In this document: in pieces, positions 13,015 to 25,000 of the stretch
Layout of the letters: every line of letters begins with the position of its first letter
Numbering within the stretch: position 1 is the first letter of the stretch
DNA from: Micromussa lordhowensis
Taxonomy: Eukaryota > Cnidaria > Anthozoa > Scleractinia > Lobophylliidae
Reading direction: 5' to 3'
DNA: 64,000 bases
NCBI GenBank assembly: GCA_964020085.1
Contig: OZ026599.1
Location: 29,357,033 to 29,421,032 of the forward strand
Translations under genes and position numbers: made by a program
Notes under the pieces: model-generated
Database searches by the model: none
What the model saw: only the letters and a program-made list of their open reading frames with translations
Told to the model about the DNA's origin: nothing

Positions 13015-14463
13015 CTTTTTGCAGGAGTTTGACCTGCTCCCAACTTTGCAGAATTTCAGAAAACGCGCGCTGGGGGTCCCCTTGGCAAATTTGACATAGC
13101 TCGGCTCCACGGGCACTTTTAGAGGCGCGGTTTGCAGCAAAATGTTGTGCTAGGTTGGCACTTGAAGGAAATGTTAGTTACGACATGATGGCATTCGCGC
13201 CAGGGTGTTTTTTGTGGCCTTCTTTTTGCAGGAGTTTGACCTGCTCCCAACTTTGCAGAATTTCAGAAAACGCGCGCTGGGGGTTCCCTTGGCAAATTTG
13301 ACATAGCTCGGCTCCACGGGCACTTTTAGAGGCGCGGTTTGCAGCAAAATGTTGTGCTAGGATGGCACTTTAAAGAACTTCTAGTTAATACGTGATGGCA
13401 TTCGCGCCAGGGTGTTTTTTCTGGCCTTCTTTTTGCAGGAGTTTGACCTGCTCCCAAATTTGCAGAATTTCAGAAAACGCGCGCTGGGGATCCCCTTGGC
13501 AAATTTGACATAGCTCGGCTCCACGGGCACTTTTAGAGGCGCGGTTTGCAGCAAAATGTTGTGCTAGGTTGGCACTTCAAGGAAATTTTAGTTAGGACAT
13601 GATGGCATTTGCGCCAGGGTGTTTTTTCTGGCCTTCTTTTTGCATTAGTTTGACCTGCTCCCAACTTTGCAGAATTTCAGAAAACGCGCGCTGGGGGTCC
13701 CCTTGGCAAATTTGACATAGCTCGGCTCCACGGGCACTTTTAGAGGCGTGGTTTGCAGCAAAATGTTGTGCTAGGTTGGCACTTTAAGGAAATGTTAGTT
13801 AGGACATGATGGCCTTCGCGCCAGGGTGTTTTTTCTGGCCTTCTTTTTGCAGGAGTTTGACCTGCTCCCAACTTTGCAGAATTTCAGAAAACGCGCGCTG
13901 GGGGTCCCCTTGGCAAATTTGACATAGCTCGGTTCCACGGGCACTTATAGGGGCGCGGTTTGCAGCAAAATGTTGTGCTAGGTTGGCACTTTCAGAAAAA
14001 GCTAGTTAGGACATGATAACATTCGCGCCAGGGTGTTTTTTTTGGCCTTCTTTTTGCAGGAGTTTGACCTGCTCCCAACATTGCAGAATTTCAGAAAACG
14101 CGCGCTAAGGGTCCCCTTGGCAAATTTGACATAGCTCGGCTCCACGGGCACGTTTAGAGGCGCGGTTTGCAGCAAAATGTTGTGCTAGGTTGGCACTTGA
14201 AGTAAATTTTAGTTAGGACATGATGGCATTCGCTCCAGGGTGATTTTTCTGGCCTTCTTTTTGCAGGAGTTTGACCTGCTCTCAACTTTGCAGAATTTCA
14301 GAAAACGCGCGCTGGGGGTCCTATTGGCAAATTTGACATAGCTCGGCTCCACGGGCACTTTTAGGGGCGCGGTTTGCAGCAAAATGTTGTGCAAGGTTGG
14401 CACTTTAAGGAAATGCTAGTTAGGACATGATGGCATTCGCGCGAGGGTGTTTTTTTTGGCCTT
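13015..14463 (+). repeat. Block B, 7-monomer HOR, copy 1 (1449 bp)
   Basis: The segment repeats at offset 1449 (7 x 207). Shared markers in order are TTTTTTGTGGCC, GGATGGCACTTTAAAGAACT, a TGCATTAGTTTG variant, GAGGCGTGGTTTG, GATAACATTCGC with CCCAACATTGCAG, and CGCTCCAGGGTGATTTTT. I saw no difference between the two copies at these markers. Confidence 0.85.
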
Positions 14464-15103
14464 CTTTTTGCAGGAGTTTGACCTGCTCCCAACTTTGCAG
14501 AATTTCAGAAAACGCGCGCTGGGGGTCCCCTTGGCAAATTTGACATAGCTCGGCTCCACGGGCACTTTTAGAGGCGCGGTTTGCAGCAAAATGTTGTGCT
14601 AGGTTGGCACTTGAAGGAAATGTTAGTTACGACATGATGGCATTCGCGCCAGGGTGTTTTTTGTGGCCTTCTTTTTGCAGGAGTTTGACCTGCTCCCAAC
14701 TTTGCAGAATTTCAGAAAACGCGCGCTGGGGGTTCCCTTGGCAAATTTGACATAGCTCGGCTCCACGGGCACTTTTAGAGGCGCGGTTTGCAGCAAAATG
14801 TTGTGCTAGGATGGCACTTTAAAGAACTTCTAGTTAATACGTGATGGCATTCGCGCCAGGGTGTTTTTTCTGGCCTTCTTTTTGCAGGAGTTTGACCTGC
14901 TCCCAAATTTGCAGAATTTCAGAAAACGCGCGCTGGGGATCCCCTTGGCAAATTTGACATAGCTCGGCTCCACGGGCACTTTTAGAGGCGCGGTTTGCAG
15001 CAAAATGTTGTGCTAGGTTGGCACTTCAAGGAAATTTTAGTTAGGACATGATGGCATTTGCGCCAGGGTGTTTTTTCTGGCCTTCTTTTTGCATTAGTTT
15101 GAC
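14464..15103 (+). repeat. Block B, copy 2 (upstream part before block C)
   Basis: This is the first three or so monomers of the second 7-monomer copy, again with TTTTTTGTGGCC, GGATGGCACTTTAAAGAACT and TGCATTAGTTTG. The remaining monomers of this copy (to about 15955) also form the start of the first 11-monomer unit of block C, so the two HORs are nested and share about four monomers. Confidence 0.8.
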
Positions 15104-17381
15104 CTGCTCCCAACTTTGCAGAATTTCAGAAAACGCGCGCTGGGGGTCCCCTTGGCAAATTTGACATAGCTCGGCTCCACGGGCACTTTTAGAGGCGTGG
15201 TTTGCAGCAAAATGTTGTGCTAGGTTGGCACTTTAAGGAAATGTTAGTTAGGACATGATGGCCTTCGCGCCAGGGTGTTTTTTCTGGCCTTCTTTTTGCA
15301 GGAGTTTGACCTGCTCCCAACTTTGCAGAATTTCAGAAAACGCGCGCTGGGGGTCCCCTTGGCAAATTTGACATAGCTCGGTTCCACGGGCACTTATAGG
15401 GGCGCGGTTTGCAGCAAAATGTTGTGCTAGGTTGGCACTTTCAGAAAAAGCTAGTTAGGACATGATAACATTCGCGCCAGGGTGTTTTTTTTGGCCTTCT
15501 TTTTGCAGGAGTTTGACCTGCTCCCAACATTGCAGAATTTCAGAAAACGCGCGCTAAGGGTCCCCTTGGCAAATTTGACATAGCTCGGCTCCACGGGCAC
15601 GTTTAGAGGCGCGGTTTGCAGCAAAATGTTGTGCTAGGTTGGCACTTGAAGTAAATTTTAGTTAGGACATGATGGCATTCGCTCCAGGGTGATTTTTCTG
15701 GCCTTCTTTTTGCAGGAGTTTGACCTGCTCTCAACTTTGCAGAATTTCAGAAAACGCGCGCTGGGGGTCCTATTGGCAAATTTGACATAGCTCGGCTCCA
15801 CGGGCACTTTTAGGGGCGCGGTTTGCAGCAAAATGTTGTGCAAGGTTGGCACTTTAAGGAAATGCTAGTTAGGACATGATGGCATTCGCGCGAGGGTGTT
15901 TTTTTTGGCCTTCTTTTTGCAGGAGTTTGACCTGCTCCCAACTTTGCAGAATTTCAGAAAACACGCGCTAAGGGTCCCCTTGGCAAATTTGACATAGCTT
16001 GGCCCCACGGGCACTTTTAGAGGCGCGGTTTGCAGCAAAATGTTGTGCTAGGTTGGCACTTGAAGTAAATTTTAGTTAGGACATGATGTTATTCGCGCCA
16101 GGGTGATTTTTCTGGCCTTCTTTTTGCAGGAGTTTGACCTGCTCCCAACTTTGCAGAATTTCAGAAAACGCGCGCTGGGGGTCCCCTTGGAAAATTTGAC
16201 ATAGCTCGGCTCCACGGGCACTTTTAGAGGCGCGGTTTGCAGCAAAATGTTGTACTAGGTTGGCACTTGAAGGAAATTTAAGTTAGGACATGATGGCATT
16301 CGCGCCAGGGTGTTTTCTCTGGCCTTCTTTTTGCAGGAGTTTGACCTGCTCCCAACTTTGCAGAATTTCAGAAAACGCGCGCTGGGGGTCCCCTTGGCAA
16401 ATTTGACATAGCTCGGCTCCACGGGCACTTTTAGGGGCGCGGTTTGCAGCAAAATGTTGTGCTAGGTTGGCACTTTAAGGAAATCCTAGTTAGGACATGA
16501 TGGCATTCGCGCGAGGGTGTTTTTTTTTGGCCTTCTTTTTGCAGGAGTTTGACCTGCTCCCAACTTTGCAGAATTTCAGAAAACACGCGCTAAGGGTCCC
16601 CTTGGCAAATTTGACATAGCTCGGCCCCACGGGCACTTTTAGAGGCGCGGTTTGCAGCAAAATTTTCTGCTAGGTTGGCAATTGAAGTAAATTTTAGTTA
16701 GGACATGATGTCATTCGCGCCAGGGTGATTTTTCTGGCCTTCTTTTTGCAGGAGTTTGACCTGCTCCCAACTTTGCAGAATTTCAGAAAACGCGCGCTGG
16801 GGGTCCCCTTGGCAAATTTGACATAGCTCGGCTCCACGGGCACTTTTAGAGGCGCGGTTTGCAGCAAAATGTTGTGCTAGGTTGGCACTTTAAGGAAATC
16901 CTAGTTAGGACATGATGGCATTCACGCCAGGGTGTTTTTTCTGGCCTTCTTTTTGCAGGAGTTTGACCTGCTCCCAACTTTGCAGAATTTCAGAAAACGC
17001 GCGCTGGGGGTCCCCTTGGCAAATTTGACATAGCTCGGCTCCACGGGCACTTTTAGAGGCGCGGTTTGCAGCAAAATGTTGTGCTAGGTTGGCACTTGAA
17101 GGAAATTTTAGTTAGGGCATGATGGTATTCGCGCCAGGGTGTTTTTTCTGGCCTTCTTTTTGCAGGAGTTTGACCTCCTCCCAACTTTGCAGAATTTCAG
17201 AAAACGCGCGCTGGGGGTCCCCTTGGCAAATTTAACATAGCTCGGCTCCACGGGCACTTTTAGAGGAGCGGTTTGCAGCAAAATGTTGTACTAGGTTGGC
17301 ACTTTAAGGAAATTTTAGTTAGAACATGATGGCATTCGCGCCAGGGTGTTTTTTCTGGCCTTCTTTTTGCAGGAGTTTAAA
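15104..17381 (+). repeat. Block C, 11-monomer HOR, copy 1 (2278 bp)
   Basis: The period is 2278 bp (11 x 207 + 1; one monomer has an extra T in its T tract near 16520). Marker monomers are CGCTAAGGGTCCC with CACGTTTAGAGG, CCTATTGGCAAATT, ACACGCGCTAAGGG with GGCCCCACGG, AAATTTTCTGCTAGG, TTCACGCCAGGG, GACCTCCTCCC with TTTAACATAGC, and GAGTTTAAACTGCTCC. The first monomers are shared with the 7-monomer HOR upstream. Confidence 0.9.
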
Positions 17382-19659
17382 CTGCTCCCAACTTTGCAGA
17401 ATTTCAGAAAACGCGCGCTGGGGGTCCCCTTGGCAAATTTGACATAGCTCGGCTCCACGGGCACTTTTAGAGGCGTGGTTTGCAGCAAAATGTTGTGCTA
17501 GGTTGGCACTTTAAGGAAATGTTAGTTAGGACATGATGGCCTTCGCGCCAGGGTGTTTTTTCTGGCCTTCTTTTTGCAGGAGTTTGACCTGCTCCCAACT
17601 TTGCAGAATTTCAGAAAACGCGCGCTGGGGGTCCCCTTGGCAAATTTGACATAGCTCGGTTCCACGGGCACTTATAGGGGCGCGGTTTGCAGCAAAATGT
17701 TGTGCTAGGTTGGCACTTTCAGAAAAAGCTAGTTAGGACATGATAACATTCGCGCCAGGGTGTTTTTTTTGGCCTTCTTTTTGCAGGAGTTTGACCTGCT
17801 CCCAACATTGCAGAATTTCAGAAAACGCGCGCTAAGGGTCCCCTTGGCAAATTTGACATAGCTCGGCTCCACGGGCACGTTTAGAGGCGCGGTTTGCAGC
17901 AAAATGTTGTGCTAGGTTGGCACTTGAAGTAAATTTTAGTTAGGACATGATGGCATTCGCTCCAGGGTGATTTTTCTGGCCTTCTTTTTGCAGGAGTTTG
18001 ACCTGCTCTCAACTTTGCAGAATTTCAGAAAACGCGCGCTGGGGGTCCTATTGGCAAATTTGACATAGCTCGGCTCCACGGGCACTTTTAGGGGCGCGGT
18101 TTGCAGCAAAATGTTGTGCAAGGTTGGCACTTTAAGGAAATGCTAGTTAGGACATGATGGCATTCGCGCGAGGGTGTTTTTTTTGGCCTTCTTTTTGCAG
18201 GAGTTTGACCTGCTCCCAACTTTGCAGAATTTCAGAAAACACGCGCTAAGGGTCCCCTTGGCAAATTTGACATAGCTTGGCCCCACGGGCACTTTTAGAG
18301 GCGCGGTTTGCAGCAAAATGTTGTGCTAGGTTGGCACTTGAAGTAAATTTTAGTTAGGACATGATGTTATTCGCGCCAGGGTGATTTTTCTGGCCTTCTT
18401 TTTGCAGGAGTTTGACCTGCTCCCAACTTTGCAGAATTTCAGAAAACGCGCGCTGGGGGTCCCCTTGGAAAATTTGACATAGCTCGGCTCCACGGGCACT
18501 TTTAGAGGCGCGGTTTGCAGCAAAATGTTGTACTAGGTTGGCACTTGAAGGAAATTTAAGTTAGGACATGATGGCATTCGCGCCAGGGTGTTTTCTCTGG
18601 CCTTCTTTTTGCAGGAGTTTGACCTGCTCCCAACTTTGCAGAATTTCAGAAAACGCGCGCTGGGGGTCCCCTTGGCAAATTTGACATAGCTCGGCTCCAC
18701 GGGCACTTTTAGGGGCGCGGTTTGCAGCAAAATGTTGTGCTAGGTTGGCACTTTAAGGAAATCCTAGTTAGGACATGATGGCATTCGCGCGAGGGTGTTT
18801 TTTTTTGGCCTTCTTTTTGCAGGAGTTTGACCTGCTCCCAACTTTGCAGAATTTCAGAAAACACGCGCTAAGGGTCCCCTTGGCAAATTTGACATAGCTC
18901 GGCCCCACGGGCACTTTTAGAGGCGCGGTTTGCAGCAAAATTTTCTGCTAGGTTGGCAATTGAAGTAAATTTTAGTTAGGACATGATGTCATTCGCGCCA
19001 GGGTGATTTTTCTGGCCTTCTTTTTGCAGGAGTTTGACCTGCTCCCAACTTTGCAGAATTTCAGAAAACGCGCGCTGGGGGTCCCCTTGGCAAATTTGAC
19101 ATAGCTCGGCTCCACGGGCACTTTTAGAGGCGCGGTTTGCAGCAAAATGTTGTGCTAGGTTGGCACTTTAAGGAAATCCTAGTTAGGACATGATGGCATT
19201 CACGCCAGGGTGTTTTTTCTGGCCTTCTTTTTGCAGGAGTTTGACCTGCTCCCAACTTTGCAGAATTTCAGAAAACGCGCGCTGGGGGTCCCCTTGGCAA
19301 ATTTGACATAGCTCGGCTCCACGGGCACTTTTAGAGGCGCGGTTTGCAGCAAAATGTTGTGCTAGGTTGGCACTTGAAGGAAATTTTAGTTAGGGCATGA
19401 TGGTATTCGCGCCAGGGTGTTTTTTCTGGCCTTCTTTTTGCAGGAGTTTGACCTCCTCCCAACTTTGCAGAATTTCAGAAAACGCGCGCTGGGGGTCCCC
19501 TTGGCAAATTTAACATAGCTCGGCTCCACGGGCACTTTTAGAGGAGCGGTTTGCAGCAAAATGTTGTACTAGGTTGGCACTTTAAGGAAATTTTAGTTAG
19601 AACATGATGGCATTCGCGCCAGGGTGTTTTTTCTGGCCTTCTTTTTGCAGGAGTTTAAA
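17382..19659 (+). repeat. Block C, 11-monomer HOR, copy 2 (2278 bp)
   Basis: Repeats every marker of copy 1 at offset 2278, including the extra T near 18798 and the otherwise variable CTTNAAG bases. At the dozen or so sites compared I found no difference from copy 1, which points to a very recent amplification or active homogenisation. Confidence 0.9.
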
Positions 19660-21937
19660 CTGCTCCCAACTTTGCAGAATTTCAGAAAACGCGCGCTGGG
19701 GGTCCCCTTGGCAAATTTGACATAGCTCGGCTCCACGGGCACTTTTAGAGGCGTGGTTTGCAGCAAAATGTTGTGCTAGGTTGGCACTTTAAGGAAATGT
19801 TAGTTAGGACATGATGGCCTTCGCGCCAGGGTGTTTTTTCTGGCCTTCTTTTTGCAGGAGTTTGACCTGCTCCCAACTTTGCAGAATTTCAGAAAACGCG
19901 CGCTGGGGGTCCCCTTGGCAAATTTGACATAGCTCGGTTCCACGGGCACTTATAGGGGCGCGGTTTGCAGCAAAATGTTGTGCTAGGTTGGCACTTTCAG
20001 AAAAAGCTAGTTAGGACATGATAACATTCGCGCCAGGGTGTTTTTTTTGGCCTTCTTTTTGCAGGAGTTTGACCTGCTCCCAACATTGCAGAATTTCAGA
20101 AAACGCGCGCTAAGGGTCCCCTTGGCAAATTTGACATAGCTCGGCTCCACGGGCACGTTTAGAGGCGCGGTTTGCAGCAAAATGTTGTGCTAGGTTGGCA
20201 CTTGAAGTAAATTTTAGTTAGGACATGATGGCATTCGCTCCAGGGTGATTTTTCTGGCCTTCTTTTTGCAGGAGTTTGACCTGCTCTCAACTTTGCAGAA
20301 TTTCAGAAAACGCGCGCTGGGGGTCCTATTGGCAAATTTGACATAGCTCGGCTCCACGGGCACTTTTAGGGGCGCGGTTTGCAGCAAAATGTTGTGCAAG
20401 GTTGGCACTTTAAGGAAATGCTAGTTAGGACATGATGGCATTCGCGCGAGGGTGTTTTTTTTGGCCTTCTTTTTGCAGGAGTTTGACCTGCTCCCAACTT
20501 TGCAGAATTTCAGAAAACACGCGCTAAGGGTCCCCTTGGCAAATTTGACATAGCTTGGCCCCACGGGCACTTTTAGAGGCGCGGTTTGCAGCAAAATGTT
20601 GTGCTAGGTTGGCACTTGAAGTAAATTTTAGTTAGGACATGATGTTATTCGCGCCAGGGTGATTTTTCTGGCCTTCTTTTTGCAGGAGTTTGACCTGCTC
20701 CCAACTTTGCAGAATTTCAGAAAACGCGCGCTGGGGGTCCCCTTGGAAAATTTGACATAGCTCGGCTCCACGGGCACTTTTAGAGGCGCGGTTTGCAGCA
20801 AAATGTTGTACTAGGTTGGCACTTGAAGGAAATTTAAGTTAGGACATGATGGCATTCGCGCCAGGGTGTTTTCTCTGGCCTTCTTTTTGCAGGAGTTTGA
20901 CCTGCTCCCAACTTTGCAGAATTTCAGAAAACGCGCGCTGGGGGTCCCCTTGGCAAATTTGACATAGCTCGGCTCCACGGGCACTTTTAGGGGCGCGGTT
21001 TGCAGCAAAATGTTGTGCTAGGTTGGCACTTTAAGGAAATCCTAGTTAGGACATGATGGCATTCGCGCGAGGGTGTTTTTTTTTGGCCTTCTTTTTGCAG
21101 GAGTTTGACCTGCTCCCAACTTTGCAGAATTTCAGAAAACACGCGCTAAGGGTCCCCTTGGCAAATTTGACATAGCTCGGCCCCACGGGCACTTTTAGAG
21201 GCGCGGTTTGCAGCAAAATTTTCTGCTAGGTTGGCAATTGAAGTAAATTTTAGTTAGGACATGATGTCATTCGCGCCAGGGTGATTTTTCTGGCCTTCTT
21301 TTTGCAGGAGTTTGACCTGCTCCCAACTTTGCAGAATTTCAGAAAACGCGCGCTGGGGGTCCCCTTGGCAAATTTGACATAGCTCGGCTCCACGGGCACT
21401 TTTAGAGGCGCGGTTTGCAGCAAAATGTTGTGCTAGGTTGGCACTTTAAGGAAATCCTAGTTAGGACATGATGGCATTCACGCCAGGGTGTTTTTTCTGG
21501 CCTTCTTTTTGCAGGAGTTTGACCTGCTCCCAACTTTGCAGAATTTCAGAAAACGCGCGCTGGGGGTCCCCTTGGCAAATTTGACATAGCTCGGCTCCAC
21601 GGGCACTTTTAGAGGCGCGGTTTGCAGCAAAATGTTGTGCTAGGTTGGCACTTGAAGGAAATTTTAGTTAGGGCATGATGGTATTCGCGCCAGGGTGTTT
21701 TTTCTGGCCTTCTTTTTGCAGGAGTTTGACCTCCTCCCAACTTTGCAGAATTTCAGAAAACGCGCGCTGGGGGTCCCCTTGGCAAATTTAACATAGCTCG
21801 GCTCCACGGGCACTTTTAGAGGAGCGGTTTGCAGCAAAATGTTGTACTAGGTTGGCACTTTAAGGAAATTTTAGTTAGAACATGATGGCATTCGCGCCAG
21901 GGTGTTTTTTCTGGCCTTCTTTTTGCAGGAGTTTAAA
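19660..21937 (+). repeat. Block C, 11-monomer HOR, copy 3 (2278 bp)
   Basis: Third copy at offset 2278 from copy 2 with the same marker monomers and no difference seen. It ends with the GAGTTTAAACTGCTCC monomer near 21930, after which the array leaves this HOR within about 95 bp. Confidence 0.9.
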
Positions 21938-22031
21938 CTGCTCCCAACTTTGCAGAATTTCAGAAAACGCGCGCTGGGGGTCCCCTTGGCAAATTTGACA
22001 TAGCTCGGCTCCACGGGCACTTTTAGAGGCG
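21938..22031 (+). repeat. Block C, start of a fourth copy, truncated
   Basis: Matches the start of the 11-monomer unit until GAGGCG at about 22030. The earlier copies then read TGGTTTG, whereas this one reads CAGTTTG. This marks the boundary to block D. Confidence 0.55.
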
Positions 22032-25000
22032 CAGTTTGCAGCAAAATGTTGTGCTAGGATGGCACTTTAAGGAAATTGTAGTTACGACATGATGGCATTC
22101 GCGCCAGGGTGTTTTTTCTGGCCTTCTTTTTGCAGGAGTTTGACCTGCTCCCAACTTTGCAGAATTTCAGAAAACGCGCGCTGGGGGTCCCCTTGGCAAA
22201 TTTGACATAGCTCGGCTCCACGGGCACTTTTAGAGGCGCGATTTGCAGCAAAATGTTGTGCTAGGTTGGCACTTCAAGGAAATTGTAGTTACAACATGAT
22301 GGCATTCGCGCCAGGGTGTTTTTTCTGGCCTTCTTTTTGCAGAAGTTTGACCTGCTCCCAACTTTGCAGAATTTCAGAAAACCCGCGCTGGGGGTCCCCT
22401 TGGCAAATATGACATAGCTTGGCTCCACGGGCAGTTTTAGAGGCGCGGTTTGCAGCAAAATGTTGTGCTAGGTTGGCACTTTAAGCAAATGCTAATTAGA
22501 ACATGATGGCATTCGCGCCAGGGTGTTTTCTCTGGCCTTCTTTTTGCAGGAGTTTGACCTGCTCCCAACTTTGCAGAATTTCAGAAAACGCGCGCTGGGG
22601 GTCCCCTTGGCAAATTTGACATAGCTCGGCTCCACGAGCACTTTTAGAGGCGCGGTTTGCAGCAAAATATTGTGCTAGGTTGGCACTTTAAGCAAATGCT
22701 AGTTAGAACATGATGGCATTCGCGCCAGGGTGTTTTCTCTGGCCTTCTTTTTGCAGGAGTTTGACCTGCTCCCAACTTTGCAAAATTTCAGAAAGCGCGC
22801 GCTGGGGGTCCCCTTGGCAAATTTGACATAGCTCGGCTCCACGGGCACTTTTAGAGGCGCGGTTTGCAGCAAAATGTTGTGCTAGGTTGGCACTTTAAGG
22901 AAATTTTAGTTAGGACATGATGGCATTCGCGCTAGGGTGTTTTTTCTGGCCTTCTGTTTGCGGGAGTTTGACCTGCTTGCAACTTTGCAGAATTTCAGAA
23001 AACGCGCGCTGGGGGTTCCCTTGGCAAATTTGACATAGCTCGGCTCCACGGGCACTTTTAGAGGCGCGGTTTGCAGCAAAATGTTGTGCTCGGTTGGCAC
23101 TTCAAGGAAATTTGACTTAGGACATGATGGCATTCGCGCCAGGGTAGTTTTTCTGGCCTTCTTTTTGCAGGAGTTTGACCTGCTCCCAACTTTGCAGAAT
23201 TTCAAGAAAACGCGCGCCGGGGTCCCCTTGGCAAATTTGACATAGCTCGGCTCCACGGGCACTTTTAGAAGCGCGGTTTGCAGCAAAATGTTGTGCTAGG
23301 TTGGCACTTCAAGGAAATTGTAAATAGGACATGATGACATTCGCGCCAGGGTAGTTTTTCTGGCCTTCTGTTTGCAGGAGATTGACCTGCTCCCAACTTT
23401 GCAGAATTTCAGAAAACGCGCGCTGGGGGTCCCTATGGCAAATTTGACATAGCTCGGCTCCATGGGCACTTTTAGAGGCGTGGTTTGCAGCAAAATGTTG
23501 TGCTAGGTTGGCACTTCAACGAAATTTTAGTTAGGACATGATGGCATTCGCGCCAGGGTAGTTTTTCTGGCCTTCTTTTTGCAGGAGTTTGACCTGCTCC
23601 CAACTTTGCAGAATTTCAGAAAACGCGCGCTGGGGGTCCCCTTGGCAAATTTGACATAGCTCGGCTCCACAAGCACTTTTAGAGGCGCGGTTTGCAGCAA
23701 AATATTGTGCTAGATTAGCACTTGAAGGAAATTTTAGTTAGGACATGATAACATTCGCGCCAGTGTGTTTTTTCTGGCCTTATTTTTGCAGGAGTTTGAC
23801 CTGCTCCCAACTTTGCAGAATTTCAGAAAACGCGCGCTGGGGGTCCCCTTGGCAAATTTGCCATAGCTCGGCTCCACGGGCACTTTTAGAGGCGCAGTTT
23901 GCAGCAAAATGTTGTGCTAGGTTGGCACTTTAAGGAAATGGTAGTTAGGACATGATGGCATTCGCCCCAGGGTGTCTTTGCTGGCCTTCTTTTTGCAGGA
24001 GTTTGACCTGCTCCCAACTTTGCAGAATTTCAGAAAACGCGCGATGGGGGTCCCCTTGGCAAATTTGACATAGCTCGGCTCCACGGGCACTTTTAGAGGC
24101 GCGGTTTGCAGCAAAATGTTGTGCTAGGTTGGCACTTTAAGGACATTTTAGTTAAGACATGATGGCTTTCGCGCCAGGGTGTTTTTTCTGGCCTTCTTTT
24201 TGCAGGAGTTTGACCTGCTCCCAACTTTGCAGAATTTCAGAAAACGCGCGCTTGGGGTCCACTTGGCAAATTTGACATAGCTCGGCTCCACGGGCACTTT
24301 TAGAGGCGCGGTTTGCAGCAAAATGTTGTGCTAGGTTGGCACTTTAAGGATCTCCTAGTTAGGACATGATGGCATTCGCGCCAGGGTAGTTTTTCTGGCC
24401 TTCTTTTTGCAGGAGTTTGACCTGCTCCCAACTTTGCAGAATTTCAGAAAACGCGCGCTGGGGTCCCCTTGGCAAATTTGACATAGCTCGGCTCCACGGG
24501 CACTTTTAGAGGCGCGGTTTGCAGCAAAATGTTGTGCTAGGTTGGCACTTCAAGGAAATTTTAGTTAGGACATGATGGCATTCGCGCCAGGGTAGTTTTT
24601 CTGGCCTTCTTTTTGCAGAAGTTTGACCTGCTCCCAACTTTGCAGAATTTCAGAAAACGCGCGCTGGGGGTCCCCTTGGCAAATTTGACATAGCTCGGCT
24701 CCACAAACACTTTTAGAGGCGCGGTTTGCAGCAAAATATTGTGCTAGGTTAGCACTTTAAGGAAATTTTAGTTAGGACATGATAACATTCGCGCCAGTGT
24801 GTTTTTTCTGGCCTTATTTTTGCAGCAGTTTGACCTGCTCCCAACTTTGCAGAATTTCAGAAAACGCGCGCTGGGGGTCCCCTTGGCAAATTTGCCATAG
24901 CTCGGCTCCACGGGCACTTTTAGAGGCGCAGTTTGCAGCAAAATGTTGTGCTAGGTTTGCAATTTAAGGAAATCGTAGTTACGACATGATGGCATTCGCC

